From assembly GCA_934254985.1 (NCBI GenBank), contig CAKQMS010000029.1, positions 1-40,756 on the forward strand: a stretch of DNA of 40,756 nt, given 5' to 3'. Position numbers and translations under genes: made by a program. This DNA comes from an uncultured Prevotella sp. Its GTDB lineage: Bacteria > Bacteroidota > Bacteroidia > Bacteroidales > Bacteroidaceae. Below, in pieces: positions 1 to 8,200 of the stretch. The notes under the pieces were generated by a model. The model was not told the DNA's origin and made no database searches. It was given only the letters and a program-made list of their open reading frames with translations. Positions within the stretch are counted from its first letter, which is position 1. Each line of letters begins with the position of its first letter.

Positions 1-88
1 TTATTTTGTGTAAATACACGTTATTAACAACTACAAAGTTAGTCTTATTCCTTTGTACACACAAATTTCAAGGCAAGAAAATGAGTCA

Positions 89-484
89 ATGGTAACATTT
101 TTAACTCTTACAAAGCAGTTTTTCCTTCATGCAACCTCGATAGACGTTATCAATAGTTGGGGCATCTCAAAGATGTATGCTACCCAAATTGTCAAGAATG
201 TCAATGGCGAAGACTTCACTATGGCGGTTCTTGTCATGCAGGTGAATGGTTTCCAATTTCAGGGCACGTTATATATTGCTTTGGATGAAGGTTCTTACTA
301 CTACCGTATCTATGGAGAGAAGGATGGAACGACAAAAGAATATCATCATGATATTGCTTTTGATGAGCTTGGCGATACACTTGACTCAATGATAGAGACT
401 GGAGGTATGACCAAGGAAGAATACCAAGCAAAGGAAAGGACTTTGTTTGTAGCCTCTAACATCAGTATTTTGGTGCAAAGTTAG
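89..484 (+). CDS. hypothetical protein of 131 aa
   Basis: I do not recognise this family. The reading frame is open from a TTG at 53, but the first ATG at 89 (protein start MVTFLTLTKQ) is the more natural start. The product looks soluble and cytoplasmic: no signal peptide or membrane segment, with alternating beta-like stretches (FTMAVLVMQV, FQGTLYIALD, YYYRIYG) and a helical, acidic C-terminal part. It is the only gene left of the tRNA-Ser remnant at 1033-1068 and reads toward it, so it is probably the last cargo gene of an integrated element extending beyond the window start. The decamer CAAAGTTAGT occurs just before it (34-43) and at its stop codon (476-485). Confidence is good that it is a gene and low for any function. 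Confidence 0.6.
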   Translation: MVTFLTLTKQFFLHATSIDVINSWGISKMYATQIVKNVNGEDFTMAVLVMQVNGFQFQGTLYIALDEGSYYYRIYGEKDGTTKEYHHDIAFDELGDTLDSMIETGGMTKEEYQAKERTLFVASNISILVQS

Positions 485-525
485 TGTTAAACACGAGGAA
501 TTTATCTTTATTCTAATTGTTTTAT

Positions 526-535
526 ACTAACTTTG
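526..535 (+). promoter_or_regulatory. possible -7 box TAACTTTG (528-535)
   Basis: TAACTTTG matches the Bacteroidetes -7 consensus TAnnTTTG. It lies inside ACTAACTTTG, the reverse complement of the decamer at 34-43 and 476-485. No clear -33 TTTG and no downstream ORF is seen, so it may be a promoter for an untranslated RNA across the att-like region, or chance. Confidence 0.3.
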
Positions 536-555
536 TACCAATAATAGGATATAAC

Positions 556-592
556 GCTACATCGTGCTACAAGACGCTACAAGTAGGCTACA
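556..592 (+). repeat. phased GCTACA direct repeats
   Basis: GCTAC starts at 556, 566, 576 and 587 (spacings 10, 10, 11), each followed by A, so the copies sit on one face of the helix. A fifth copy is at 640. This looks like an array of protein sites, for example arm-type sites of a tyrosine recombinase or iterons. Its position next to a tRNA-Ser remnant favours recombination. Confidence 0.6.
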
Positions 593-598
593 TATTTC

Positions 599-687
599 AA
601 TGCCTATAAAAGTTATGTAACATCTTGAAAATCAATATTGCTACATGAAGATACAACTTTCAGAGTCATATTTGACTTATAGGCATT
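599..687. repeat. 11-bp perfect inverted repeat AATGCCTATAA / TTATAGGCATT
   Basis: The arms are 599-609 and 677-687, separated by 67 bases that contain the fifth GCTACA. The arms are too far apart for a simple hairpin terminator. A paired binding site for a dimeric DNA-binding protein (excisionase or recombinase accessory factor) is possible. Confidence 0.5.
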
Positions 688-1032
688 TGAATAATAATGG
701 TAAGATAGTGGTCATGGTGTAGTATTACCCCCTCATAAGGGCAATTCATAAACATAATACAAAGGCTATGAGATGATAAACAGAAAACAATGACAATCGA
801 CTTGTTTAAAAGTAAGAAGCGAGTGTCGTAATGCCATAATCTCCTCAAAGATTTGAGGGGTGGAGTAGAAAATAGAGTCGATAGATTTCTTAAAATAGTT
901 AAATTGTGTAACAAAAGTCATTCATACACAGTGTTTTAAGACGTTTTGTCTTGCGCCAGTTCTGCGCCATTTTTCGTGCAAAATAAGCGAAAATGCCTAA
1001 AGATGGCACTTGAATATCAACGAGTTACAGAA

Positions 1033-1068
1033 GATGGCAGAGTGGTATAAAATTCCTCTCTCTCCGCA
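1033..1068 (+). pseudogene. tRNA-Ser remnant / probable attachment site
   Basis: GATGGCAGAGTGG at 1033-1045 matches the D-arm region of a bacterial tRNA-Ser. CCTCTCTCTCCGCA at 1055-1068 matches its 3' T-stem/acceptor end. Only nine bases separate them, so anticodon and variable arms are missing. A factor-independent terminator follows immediately, as after a real tRNA gene. The simplest reading is an att junction: tRNA 3' ends are classic integrase targets, and the retained 3' end plus terminator marks the old chromosomal side. Internal deletion of a tRNA-Ser gene is the alternative. Confidence 0.55.
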
Positions 1069-1072
1069 CAGA

Positions 1073-1106
1073 GTCCTGTAAATCGCAAGATTTACAGGAC
1101 TTTTCT
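1073..1106 (+). terminator. Rho-independent terminator
   Basis: A perfect 12-bp stem (GTCCTGTAAATC / GATTTACAGGAC, 1073-1084 and 1089-1100) carries a GCAA tetraloop and is followed by a T-rich tract. It acts rightward and lies just after the tRNA-Ser 3' end fragment. Confidence 0.85.
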
Positions 1107-1172
1107 TTTTTATAATATTTCTTCTTTATCAATTTCAAAATCTTCCATAGTCAATATCTTTAAGTTTGATAA

Positions 1173-2084
1173 TTAATCGCTTTCATACAATCTACACAGA
1201 TCGCTTATACAACATTTCATTGTCTGCTTTAGCGACTGCGGTTCCATTACTTCTATCATCGTCCCATAGCTTTGCAACTCCATTATGAAGTCGTAGGTGG
1301 GACGAAGCATAAGTTCGAAGTCGGCATAGTCGTTGCAAGAACAAAGCTCTTTCTGTGAGAGATGCAACGGAAGAGAGCGCATGTAGTGTTGGTGTACACC
1401 AAAGGCACGAAGAACAATTCGTTGCAAGGGTATATCCTTGTCTATTACTACGCCGAAGAAGCTGGAGAAATAGTCTTTGGCATTGAAGTCGCAAGGGAAC
1501 TTGAAATGTTCTTTTGTTATTTCTATATTCTCAAACCTGTCAAGTCCATAGATGCGCAACCTGTCTTCGTTGATGCTGAGCGCCAGCACATACCAACGCT
1601 TCTGGAACATTTTCAGACAGTATGGCGCAATGGGGAATGTATAGGAGTTATTGTAGTGGAAATTCCGATAAGTAGCCATTATGACGTTGTTGCCCTTCAT
1701 GGCATCGACTATATCCGTAAGGAAATGGCGGCTTGACGGAATCTCCTCTACAAGGATGCGGTCTTTGAGCGACGTGCTTTGCGACAACGTGTTAGCTGTA
1801 GAATAGGTATCGAGCAGCCAACGCAACAGTTCGCCATTGGCAAGACTCTCGGGATTGGAGATGTAGTAATGATAGCCGCCCTTTAGTCGGCAGTCGATAT
1901 TCACCCCAAGCGACATGAGTATGTTGTCTTTCCAACGGTTGAAGGTCTGACGCGGAAGAGGTTCGCCATAGCTTATGCTTTCGTCACGCTCCCACTTGTC
2001 GCTGAGTTCGTTCAGCGTCAGTCCATGGCTACCAGCACGATATAGAGCGTTGACCACCCAAATGTATTTTTCCAGTGTTGTCAT
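1173..2084 (-). CDS. WYL-domain transcriptional regulator (303 aa)
   Basis: The N-terminal ~80 residues are helix-turn-helix-like (TLNELSDKWE, PRQTFNRWK). A central WYL module contains KRWYVLALS followed by RIYGLDRFENI, and the C-terminal ~90 residues fit the WCX extension. This is the usual layout of WYL regulators, which bind DNA and sense nucleic-acid or nucleotide ligands and often control phage-defence loci. It is last in a leftward unit, 15 bases after the UDG-like gene, and shares that gene's promoter region (-7 box at 2820-2827). It is the only regulator coded in the island, so it is the natural candidate to read the shared AACCTGT element; that link is inference. The family call is firm and the target is not known. 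Confidence 0.88.
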   Translation of the reverse strand: MTTLEKYIWVVNALYRAGSHGLTLNELSDKWERDESISYGEPLPRQTFNRWKDNILMSLGVNIDCRLKGGYHYYISNPESLANGELLRWLLDTYSTANTLSQSTSLKDRILVEEIPSSRHFLTDIVDAMKGNNVIMATYRNFHYNNSYTFPIAPYCLKMFQKRWYVLALSINEDRLRIYGLDRFENIEITKEHFKFPCDFNAKDYFSSFFGVVIDKDIPLQRIVLRAFGVHQHYMRSLPLHLSQKELCSCNDYADFELMLRPTYDFIMELQSYGTMIEVMEPQSLKQTMKCCISDLCRLYESD

Positions 2085-2099
2085 GCGTTGCCAATGTAT

Positions 2100-2777
2100 T
2101 TATTTGTCCAAGAAGCTGACCACTTCGGGTATTTCCTTGTTTAAGAAGTCGTGCCAAAGTTGAGGGCTGTATAGCATCGATGTATGATGAATCATGTAGA
2201 ATGGTAACCTGTAACCATCTTTGAATTGTAATTCGCCAGACATAGGATTTGTCCTGTTAATTTTTTCATTAAAAGATTTGACAGAGTATGTTACATCCTT
2301 CTGATCAAGAACATTCATACCGTCAAAATATTTTTTTCCGACGAATATGCATATGTCTGGTTTTATTATCTGCACAACATCGGCGAAGCATTTCCACGCA
2401 ATTTCATTGCAAGACAGTGAAGCGTTTGCTATGACCTCCTTCATAGGTTCTTGTATGAAATTGTATGAAGCTATCTTACTCCAAAAATCATGCGCTTTCA
2501 TATCTTCATAATGGAAGGTTTTTTGAAGATTCTTATGAAAATTCCACCCTCCTTTTTCAATAGCGCAATTAATGATTCCTCTTGTGTATTCCTTGTCGGA
2601 AATATTTCTATCATACTCCTCCTGGCTGAATTCTTCTCCATCTTTTGCATAATGTGAATGTCCCATGATGAGCACACGCTTCGGTGCTGAAGCATAGTCG
2701 CTACCTATCCAAGGGTAGTGCACGAGATTCGCCACTTTGTCAAACTGCGAATCAAACTGTTTGTCAGATGTTGCCAT
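2100..2777 (-). CDS. uracil-DNA-glycosylase-fold-like protein (225 aa), tentative
   Basis: A soluble protein with motifs spaced as in UDG-superfamily-like proteins: VLIMGHSHY near residue 36 (compare GxSHY/GESHY), SYNFIQEPM near 104, PDICIFVGKKYFDGM near 140 and a late FYMIHHTSMLY near 193 that could match the HPS/HxS catalytic loop. The fold assignment is by pattern only; no aspartate or asparagine of classical UDG motif 1 can be placed with certainty. If right, it would excise or bind a modified base, which fits the DNPH1-like nucleotide hydrolase upstream. It has its own -7 box (TAAATTTG, minus strand, 2820-2827) and is followed by the WYL regulator after 15 bases. It could also be another Rossmann-like enzyme. 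Confidence 0.5.
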   Translation of the reverse strand: MATSDKQFDSQFDKVANLVHYPWIGSDYASAPKRVLIMGHSHYAKDGEEFSQEEYDRNISDKEYTRGIINCAIEKGGWNFHKNLQKTFHYEDMKAHDFWSKIASYNFIQEPMKEVIANASLSCNEIAWKCFADVVQIIKPDICIFVGKKYFDGMNVLDQKDVTYSVKSFNEKINRTNPMSGELQFKDGYRLPFYMIHHTSMLYSPQLWHDFLNKEIPEVVSFLDK

Positions 2778-2819
2778 AGTTATTATTGTTTAATGATTAA
2801 TGATAGAATTTCAATATTG

Positions 2820-2827
2820 CAAATTTA
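2820..2827 (-). promoter_or_regulatory. -7 box TAAATTTG for the UDG-like/WYL unit
   Basis: A match to TAnnTTTG, 43 bases before the start codon at 2777. Unlike the three other island promoters, it has no AACCTGT 40 bases upstream. Confidence 0.5.
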
Positions 2828-2875
2828 TAAAAAAAGCGCTTCGCATTACCTTCCCTCTAGTTAAAAAACACGAAA

Positions 2876-3553
2876 TCATTCATTATATGTAGCATAATCG
2901 TATTCCACGGAGATTTCCACATTAAAATCGCGCACCCATAAAAGGTCAAAGATCGAGAAGCATGTATGTTCATAGAGGTTGTGAAACGAGTATATGAGAT
3001 GCATGTCGGAAGTCAGCTCTGGATCCAACCCTTCGTTCCAGTTGTCGGTCTTCTCGCTCAAGTAGAGCATATTATTTTCCGATTCGGGTTCACCACCGCT
3101 ATATTGCCATCCAGACGAGATTACCCCATCTTGATAAAACGGCACAAAATCATCATATGCGCCACTCAAAATATTCCAAATCTCTTTTTCGTATTTTGAC
3201 TGTTTGGGATGTAAAGGAGAAAACTGATATGCCATGAAGCACTTGCCTATGGCAGTAACGTCATGGTCAGCTGCCGTCTGCTTCACTGCATTATAGGCAG
3301 AGATGACGGCAAGACGCATTTGCAACAACTGCTCCGTCAAGGCCTTGTTGAAGTCATTTAGCAACTGCTTATAATGGTCATCCATGACAAACTCCTTGTC
3401 TAGCAATCGCTTACGCACGGCAAGCAGTTGCTTAATTGCCTCTTTCTCAGCCTTGTTGTAATAGCAATGCTGCTCATACTGCCAATATAAATCACATATT
3501 TTAGCTTCGATAAAATCGATAGCTGGCAATCTGAATATTTCCTGTGCTGTCAT
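2876..3553 (-). CDS. hypothetical protein of 225 aa
   Basis: Not recognised. I start it at the ATG at 3553 (MTAQEIFRLP), three bases past the stop of the DNPH1-like gene; an in-frame start 33 bases further upstream would overlap that gene. It is a soluble, mainly helical protein: a Tyr/Gln-rich stretch (LYWQYEQHCYYNK), long amphipathic helices around residues 40-100, then an aromatic acidic C-terminal half (SSGWQYSGGE, ending EISVEYDYATYNE). No known catalytic motif is evident. The tight spacing says it is co-translated with the DNPH1-like gene and the 356-aa gene from the promoter at 5100-5139, so it probably serves the same process. Confidence 0.7.
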   Translation of the reverse strand: MTAQEIFRLPAIDFIEAKICDLYWQYEQHCYYNKAEKEAIKQLLAVRKRLLDKEFVMDDHYKQLLNDFNKALTEQLLQMRLAVISAYNAVKQTAADHDVTAIGKCFMAYQFSPLHPKQSKYEKEIWNILSGAYDDFVPFYQDGVISSGWQYSGGEPESENNMLYLSEKTDNWNEGLDPELTSDMHLIYSFHNLYEHTCFSIFDLLWVRDFNVEISVEYDYATYNE

Positions 3554-3555
3554 AC

Positions 3556-3975
3556 TTAATCTTTGTTTAAGATATCGTTTAACCATATATAAATGTCCTC
3601 TTCCACTTCATACGGAATAATCGTGAAGTAGGCATTGCCGTTCAGCATTGCCGAAAGATTTGCCTTACTCTTGTTGTAGAAAACAAACACTGGGATGCCG
3701 TGAGCTTCGGCATAACCAAGTTCATAGCCAACGCCAAGCGATGGACATGTACATTCGGCTATCACCATGTCGCACTCTCGAAGCCATTCCGTATCTCGCT
3801 CATAGATATGAGTGTCGATAGCCTTTGTCTGAGCTTTAAGACTCATGTTCGACTTGCCAATGTGCTCGGTCAACACGGTGTCTGTTCTTTTCATGTGGTC
3901 TATCAATCTCTTATACAAGGCTGCATCAACCCTTCCTCCACGTATAGACCCTGCAAAATATATTTTCTTGTTCAT
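3556..3975 (-). CDS. DNPH1/Rcl-like 2'-deoxynucleoside 5'-phosphate N-hydrolase (139 aa)
   Basis: The N-terminus KIYFAGSIRGGR is the phosphate/nucleotide-binding signature of DNPH1. The later blocks ERDTEWLRECDMVIAE and PSLGVGYELGYAEA match the DNPH1 active-site segments, with Glu85 at the catalytic glutamate and Asp61 at the conserved acidic site. Length is normal for the family. DNPH1 cleaves the N-glycosidic bond of deoxynucleoside monophosphates, and human DNPH1 prefers 5-hydroxymethyl-dUMP. The nucleoside 2-deoxyribosyltransferase superfamily is the wider grouping and a possible alternative activity. It sits mid-operon between two unknown proteins and near a UDG-like gene, which points to modified-nucleotide chemistry, either sanitation or anti-phage. 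The family call is strong; the physiological substrate is inference. Confidence 0.85.
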   Translation of the reverse strand: MNKKIYFAGSIRGGRVDAALYKRLIDHMKRTDTVLTEHIGKSNMSLKAQTKAIDTHIYERDTEWLRECDMVIAECTCPSLGVGYELGYAEAHGIPVFVFYNKSKANLSAMLNGNAYFTIIPYEVEEDIYIWLNDILNKD

Positions 3976-4000
3976 CGCTATTTTTTATCGCTACGACAAA

Positions 4001-5071
4001 TTACATACTGTAAAATGCGAAATCTATCCGTAAGTCTTCGCCAAGCATATCGTCTGCCTTAAGGCAAAATTGCGGTTCGTTGACACTTCTGGACAACAAA
4101 CGTTGCAAGGTTTCAAGTTCTTGTGGCTGGAGAGGATGCTTTGATGAGGCACTTATGCTTATTATACTATTGTGTTGGTTGAGGCCTTTCGCTAAATCAT
4201 ATTTCTCAATGAGTTCCTTTAAATAATCACATCTTCTGCCTGCGTCAAATGCACAAGTATACCAACAATCAATCCAGCACACATTGGAACGAAACAGCAC
4301 GCTAAGTTGTTCTGATGTTGGAGGTTCAGTAAGGTTTATGCCCCTTTCGTGCAAATCGTCAATGAATTCAGCTGCCGTGATAATCCGCTTTTTGTATTCC
4401 TCGTTAATCTCCCAACGCTTCCACATCCGGCGCTTACGTTTTTCACATCTCCAAAATTTTCTTTCGGACTTGGAATAACGACGATTGTTATGGGACTTCA
4501 TTTCATGCCTTATCTTATTACGAAACGAACGGATATTCATCATTTCTTTTCTCGAAGGAATGAATTTGCCATACTTCTCTCTACAAAGTCTGAATACTTT
4601 TGCCTCATCATAACACGACAAGTGTAGACGTCTACCTAAGCTTTCCCAATCATGAGGAAGAAAGGCATAAAAGGATGTTTCCCATATACAGCATGCGGCA
4701 ATCTCTGCCAAGGAGATGTCTGCGATATTGGACACTACCACTTTTTTGCCTATAATTGCTTCTGTTTTTGCTATACGTGAATTATCAAAGTCTTTAATGA
4801 TAATTTCTCTACCAAGAGAATCTTCCCAAGGGTTGCCATCCAACCATGCAGAAACTGTAATTCTTGATTCATCTGTGTCATAACCAGTCTGAGGAACCAT
4901 TTCTACATATATGTCATCGTCTGTCTCGCTTTTGGGTAACGGAACAAGATGGCGCAAGTAGTCATAGTGCATCTTGAACCATGCCAAAGACCTTCCCTCT
5001 GCATAGCTTTTCGACAAGAATGGCGCAATCTCGTCAAACGATACCTTGTGTAATAATTCGTACAATGTCAT
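4001..5071 (-). CDS. hypothetical protein of 356 aa with a very basic central segment
   Basis: I do not recognise a characterised family. Residues 1-60 are helical (MTLYELLHKVSFDEIAPFL) and are followed by a beta-rich part with acidic and aromatic residues (DDDIYVEMVPQTGYDTD). The most striking element is an Arg/Lys-rich stretch around residues 190-222 (RRYSKSERKFWRCEKRKRR and after), suited to binding nucleic acid. The C-terminal third is helical with several Cys and Trp (SNVCWIDCWYTCAFDAGRRC). No membrane segment or signal peptide is visible. It is first in the leftward unit, directly behind the promoter at 5100-5139 that mirrors the helicase promoter, with the DNPH1-like gene 25 bases downstream. 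An island-specific nucleic-acid-binding partner is a reasonable guess only. Confidence 0.7.
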   Translation of the reverse strand: MTLYELLHKVSFDEIAPFLSKSYAEGRSLAWFKMHYDYLRHLVPLPKSETDDDIYVEMVPQTGYDTDESRITVSAWLDGNPWEDSLGREIIIKDFDNSRIAKTEAIIGKKVVVSNIADISLAEIAACCIWETSFYAFLPHDWESLGRRLHLSCYDEAKVFRLCREKYGKFIPSRKEMMNIRSFRNKIRHEMKSHNNRRYSKSERKFWRCEKRKRRMWKRWEINEEYKKRIITAAEFIDDLHERGINLTEPPTSEQLSVLFRSNVCWIDCWYTCAFDAGRRCDYLKELIEKYDLAKGLNQHNSIISISASSKHPLQPQELETLQRLLSRSVNEPQFCLKADDMLGEDLRIDFAFYSM

Positions 5072-5099
5072 ATCTCATGTTTTTATCGTTATTTGCCGG

Positions 5100-5139
5100 C
5101 AAAGATATTGACGTGCTGACTCAATTATCAATACAGGTT
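5100..5139 (-). promoter_or_regulatory. island promoter 1 (leftward), shared 40-nt architecture
   Basis: On the minus strand: AACCTGT (5139-5133), 8 bases, TTGA (5124-5121), 13 bases, then TATCTTTG (5107-5100), the -7 box. The start codon of the 356-aa gene at 5071 is 28 bases further. Spacing and the AACCTGT heptamer are identical to promoters at 5181-5220 and 10452-10491. Confidence 0.8.
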
Positions 5140-5180
5140 AATTGTTTCTTATAAAAACTCACAAAAACAGAAGTTTTTCC

Positions 5181-5220
5181 AACCTGTGTTAATAATTGGC
5201 ACACCTTCATAATACTTTTG
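5181..5220 (+). promoter_or_regulatory. island promoter 2 (helicase), shared 40-nt architecture
   Basis: AACCTGT (5181-5187), 8 bases, TTGGCACACC (5196-5205), 7 bases, TACTTTTG (5213-5220), the -7 box. The helicase ATG follows at 5244. AACCTGT here and its mirror copy at 5133-5139 face each other across 41 bases, making a near-symmetrical divergent control region. Confidence 0.82.
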
Positions 5221-5243
5221 CCGCAGACATTAAAGATACAGTT

Positions 5244-8200
5244 ATGAAAAAGTCTACAAAATATGAAAGTGCTGTAAAGGATGCGAAGACATTGGAATCC
5301 GTCATTCCTAAACAGCTTGCAGAATACACGACAAGGGCATTAAGTAAACTAAACGAAGCGCTTGGGGGCGATGTCGGCGGATATGTAGCAAACAGACTGC
5401 ACATGAGCCATGAGGAACTGAGGGAAGCATTGGCCGCCGAGCAAATCGATGGTGTTGCATTGGCCATTTATAATATAGAGAAACGTGGACAGTCGGTAGT
5501 CATAGGTGACCAAACGGGTATAGGCAAAGGTCGACAAGCTGCTGCCATGATTCGCTATGGACTGTTGTCTGGCTATTTGCCAATATTCTTCACCGACCGA
5601 TATACCCTGTTCAGCGATATGTACCGCGACTGTAAAGCACTTGGCATTAAGGAGGCACGACCACTGGTGGTGAATGCTGGTGTGTCGGTTGTCGACTTTG
5701 ACCATGTGGTTGAGCAGAAAGCGACATGTACGTCCGACGAGATATGGTCTCCCGCAGACGAAGAAGATAACGAAAAGTATGAGGCAGAGCGCATGGCGCT
5801 CTACCAGAAACAGTATGAGGTGGTGTACAAAGCTCCCAAGAAATCTGTCCTTCAAGAAATATTCATAAAAGGTGAACTGCCGCAGGATGCCTTCGACTAT
5901 CTCATGATTACCTACTCCCAACTGAAAGATGCCAAACGAGACATGACACGTCTCAACTTCCTCATGGCGTTGTGCGAGCAACATCGTGTGCTGTTCATCT
6001 TCGACGAAGCCCACAAAAGCAGCGGAGTGAACGCTGGCAAAGCATCGGTTATCACACAAGGCATAAACATGATTCTTGAAGAAACGCCTCAGACGCAATG
6101 CGTGTTTCTTTCTGCCACTTTTGCCAAGCGCCCGGAATGTCTGCTCACCTTCATGAGACGCACGACCCTGAGTGCCTTGGCTACAGAAAACACGCTCAAG
6201 GATGCCTTGCACTGTGGAGGAGTGCCCATGCAAGAATACGTTTCGTCTTGTTTGGCTGCCGAAGGACAAATGATCAGGCGCGAGCACTCTGGCGAGGGCT
6301 TGCCTACTCCTGTCTATACATATCTTGATGAAGACCTCGACGTACATGGCGAGCAGTTTGACAAGGTGATGTTCTTCTTCCGTGAAATAGTAAAACTCTC
6401 TGCAATGGTTCGCACAATGGTTAATCATGCCCTTATGTACAACGTGCTTCTACCCTTCAAATGCTATCCCACAAGAGCACAACTTTTCTATATCAACAAA
6501 GTGTTGTTGCTTTCCTTGAAAGCGAAAAAGGTGGCACAAGCCGCCATTGAGAATGTAAAGCAAGGAAGAAGTGTGGTGATTGGCATGAGCGACACGCTTG
6601 AGTGTATCGTACAGGACGTGTCAGTGAACGAAGACGGATCCGTTCGTGGCGACATATCTGCGTTGTTGTTGCGTTTGTTGGAAAAGACGGTTTGTGGAAG
6701 CGCCCCTACCGACAGTGCCAATCGACCTGTTTTTGAAATGGTAGAAGAATTGGAAGAAATGTCATTGAAGGCAGAAGCCAAAGAGATAAGCGACTACTAC
6801 ACAAGTATCAAGCAAGATATAACCGAAGAGGTGTTTCATCTCCCCGTGTCGCCTATCGACGTAATACGGCAGCTGATAACTGCCGAGAAGTTTGTTGCGC
6901 CCAATGGTGAATACCTAAACATCCGTTTTGAGGAATGTACGGGGCGAGCACACCAACTGGATTATCTCTCACCTGAGGGCGATGACGACTTCATCAACGC
7001 TGTTATCGGGTCAAGAAAGAAACGTCACTCTAACCTCATATTCAATGATTTCCAAAACAACAAGTTAGACGTTATTCTTATCAATGCCTGCGGAGCTATA
7101 GGTGCAAGTGCGCACGCCATTTCCACCGCCGAGGTGCCAGAGGACCAAGTGCGCCAACGCAAGATGCTTATAGTGCAAAACGATCTTGACGTGAATATCG
7201 ACTTGCAGAAGCGTGGCCGCATCAACCGAACTGGCCAACGTGTCGACTTGCCTCCATTGTATGAGTACATCATCACGGCCATTCCTTCGGAGAAGCGCCT
7301 CAACATGATGCTCCGGGCGAAGTTGCGGTCGTTGAGTGCCAACACTGCCGCATGGCAAGACCAAGACCGTGAACAAGCCGACTTCGTTGACATTGACAAT
7401 AAGTATGGCAATGAGGTGGCAAAAGAGTATTTGTCTGAACACACAGAACAAGCTGTGGTCCTCGACCTTACACGTAATGTGACAGCAAGCCGACTGCTCG
7501 CACGGAGTGCCATGCTAAGTGTGGCGGCACAACAGAGCATCGTAGACGACCTGATATCGGGCTACACGACGCTTGAGGCTGAGCTTCGCCGATTAAACCA
7601 ATGGGACCTGGAACGTGAATTCCGTGATTTCGAGGCCGACTTTGTAAGGGAAGAACTTTTCACTACTGCCAAGGCGAAGACAAGGCTTGGAGGGTGCTCC
7701 TATCTTACAACCTATAAATGCAGGCAAAAGACGTTTCCGTATAGCTATGAAACCGTGACTGAACTTTGCCAGAAAGCTAAGGCGGTTTACGGAAATCCAT
7801 ATAAGGAGAACCCTGCCTTACAAAAACAGGTAAAAGATTATTATGCCCACCGAGACAAAAATGCCCACCGCCGCTTCAAGGCACGCTGCAAACTGCTGCA
7901 TGACGGTGCAAAACGCATATTGATAACATATTGTGGTGATGAGGAGTTGGCAGACACATGGTTGCAAAAAGCATGCACGCCTGTAGACAAATGGAGCTCA
8001 ACAGAATTTGAAGATGTGAACGAGCAGAAGCGTGCCAAGCGAATCATGCAGAAACTGGTTTCGTTCTCTAACGAGTACAACCATCTGCTTGACGCAAAAA
8101 AGCAAGAGATGAAAAAGTACGCAGAAGAAAGGAAAAGACTTGTCAAGGTCTTGTCAAAAGCGGAAATAGGAAACGGATACGTCATCACTGAGAATGTGGA

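Larger units (their letters stand above)
485..1172. other. 688-base gene-free, AT-rich stretch with att-like features
   Basis: No convincing gene lies here. It holds, in order: a -7-like box (528-535), the phased GCTACA array, the 11-bp inverted repeat, a small hairpin CCTCAAA/TTTGAGG (about 843-858), two TGCGCCA copies 11 bases apart (952-958 and 963-969), the tRNA-Ser remnant (1033-1068) and a strong terminator (1073-1106). This order suits one end of an integrated element. Confidence 0.5.

Noticed and set aside
666..914. 82-codon leftward ORF in the att-like region
   Set aside because: Low-complexity, Leu/Ser/His-rich translation with no upstream -7 box, in a stretch better explained by repeats and an attachment site.
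5349..6428. 359-codon leftward ORF inside the helicase gene
   Set aside because: It covers the Walker A and DEAH motifs of the helicase in antisense; its translation has no recognisable domain.
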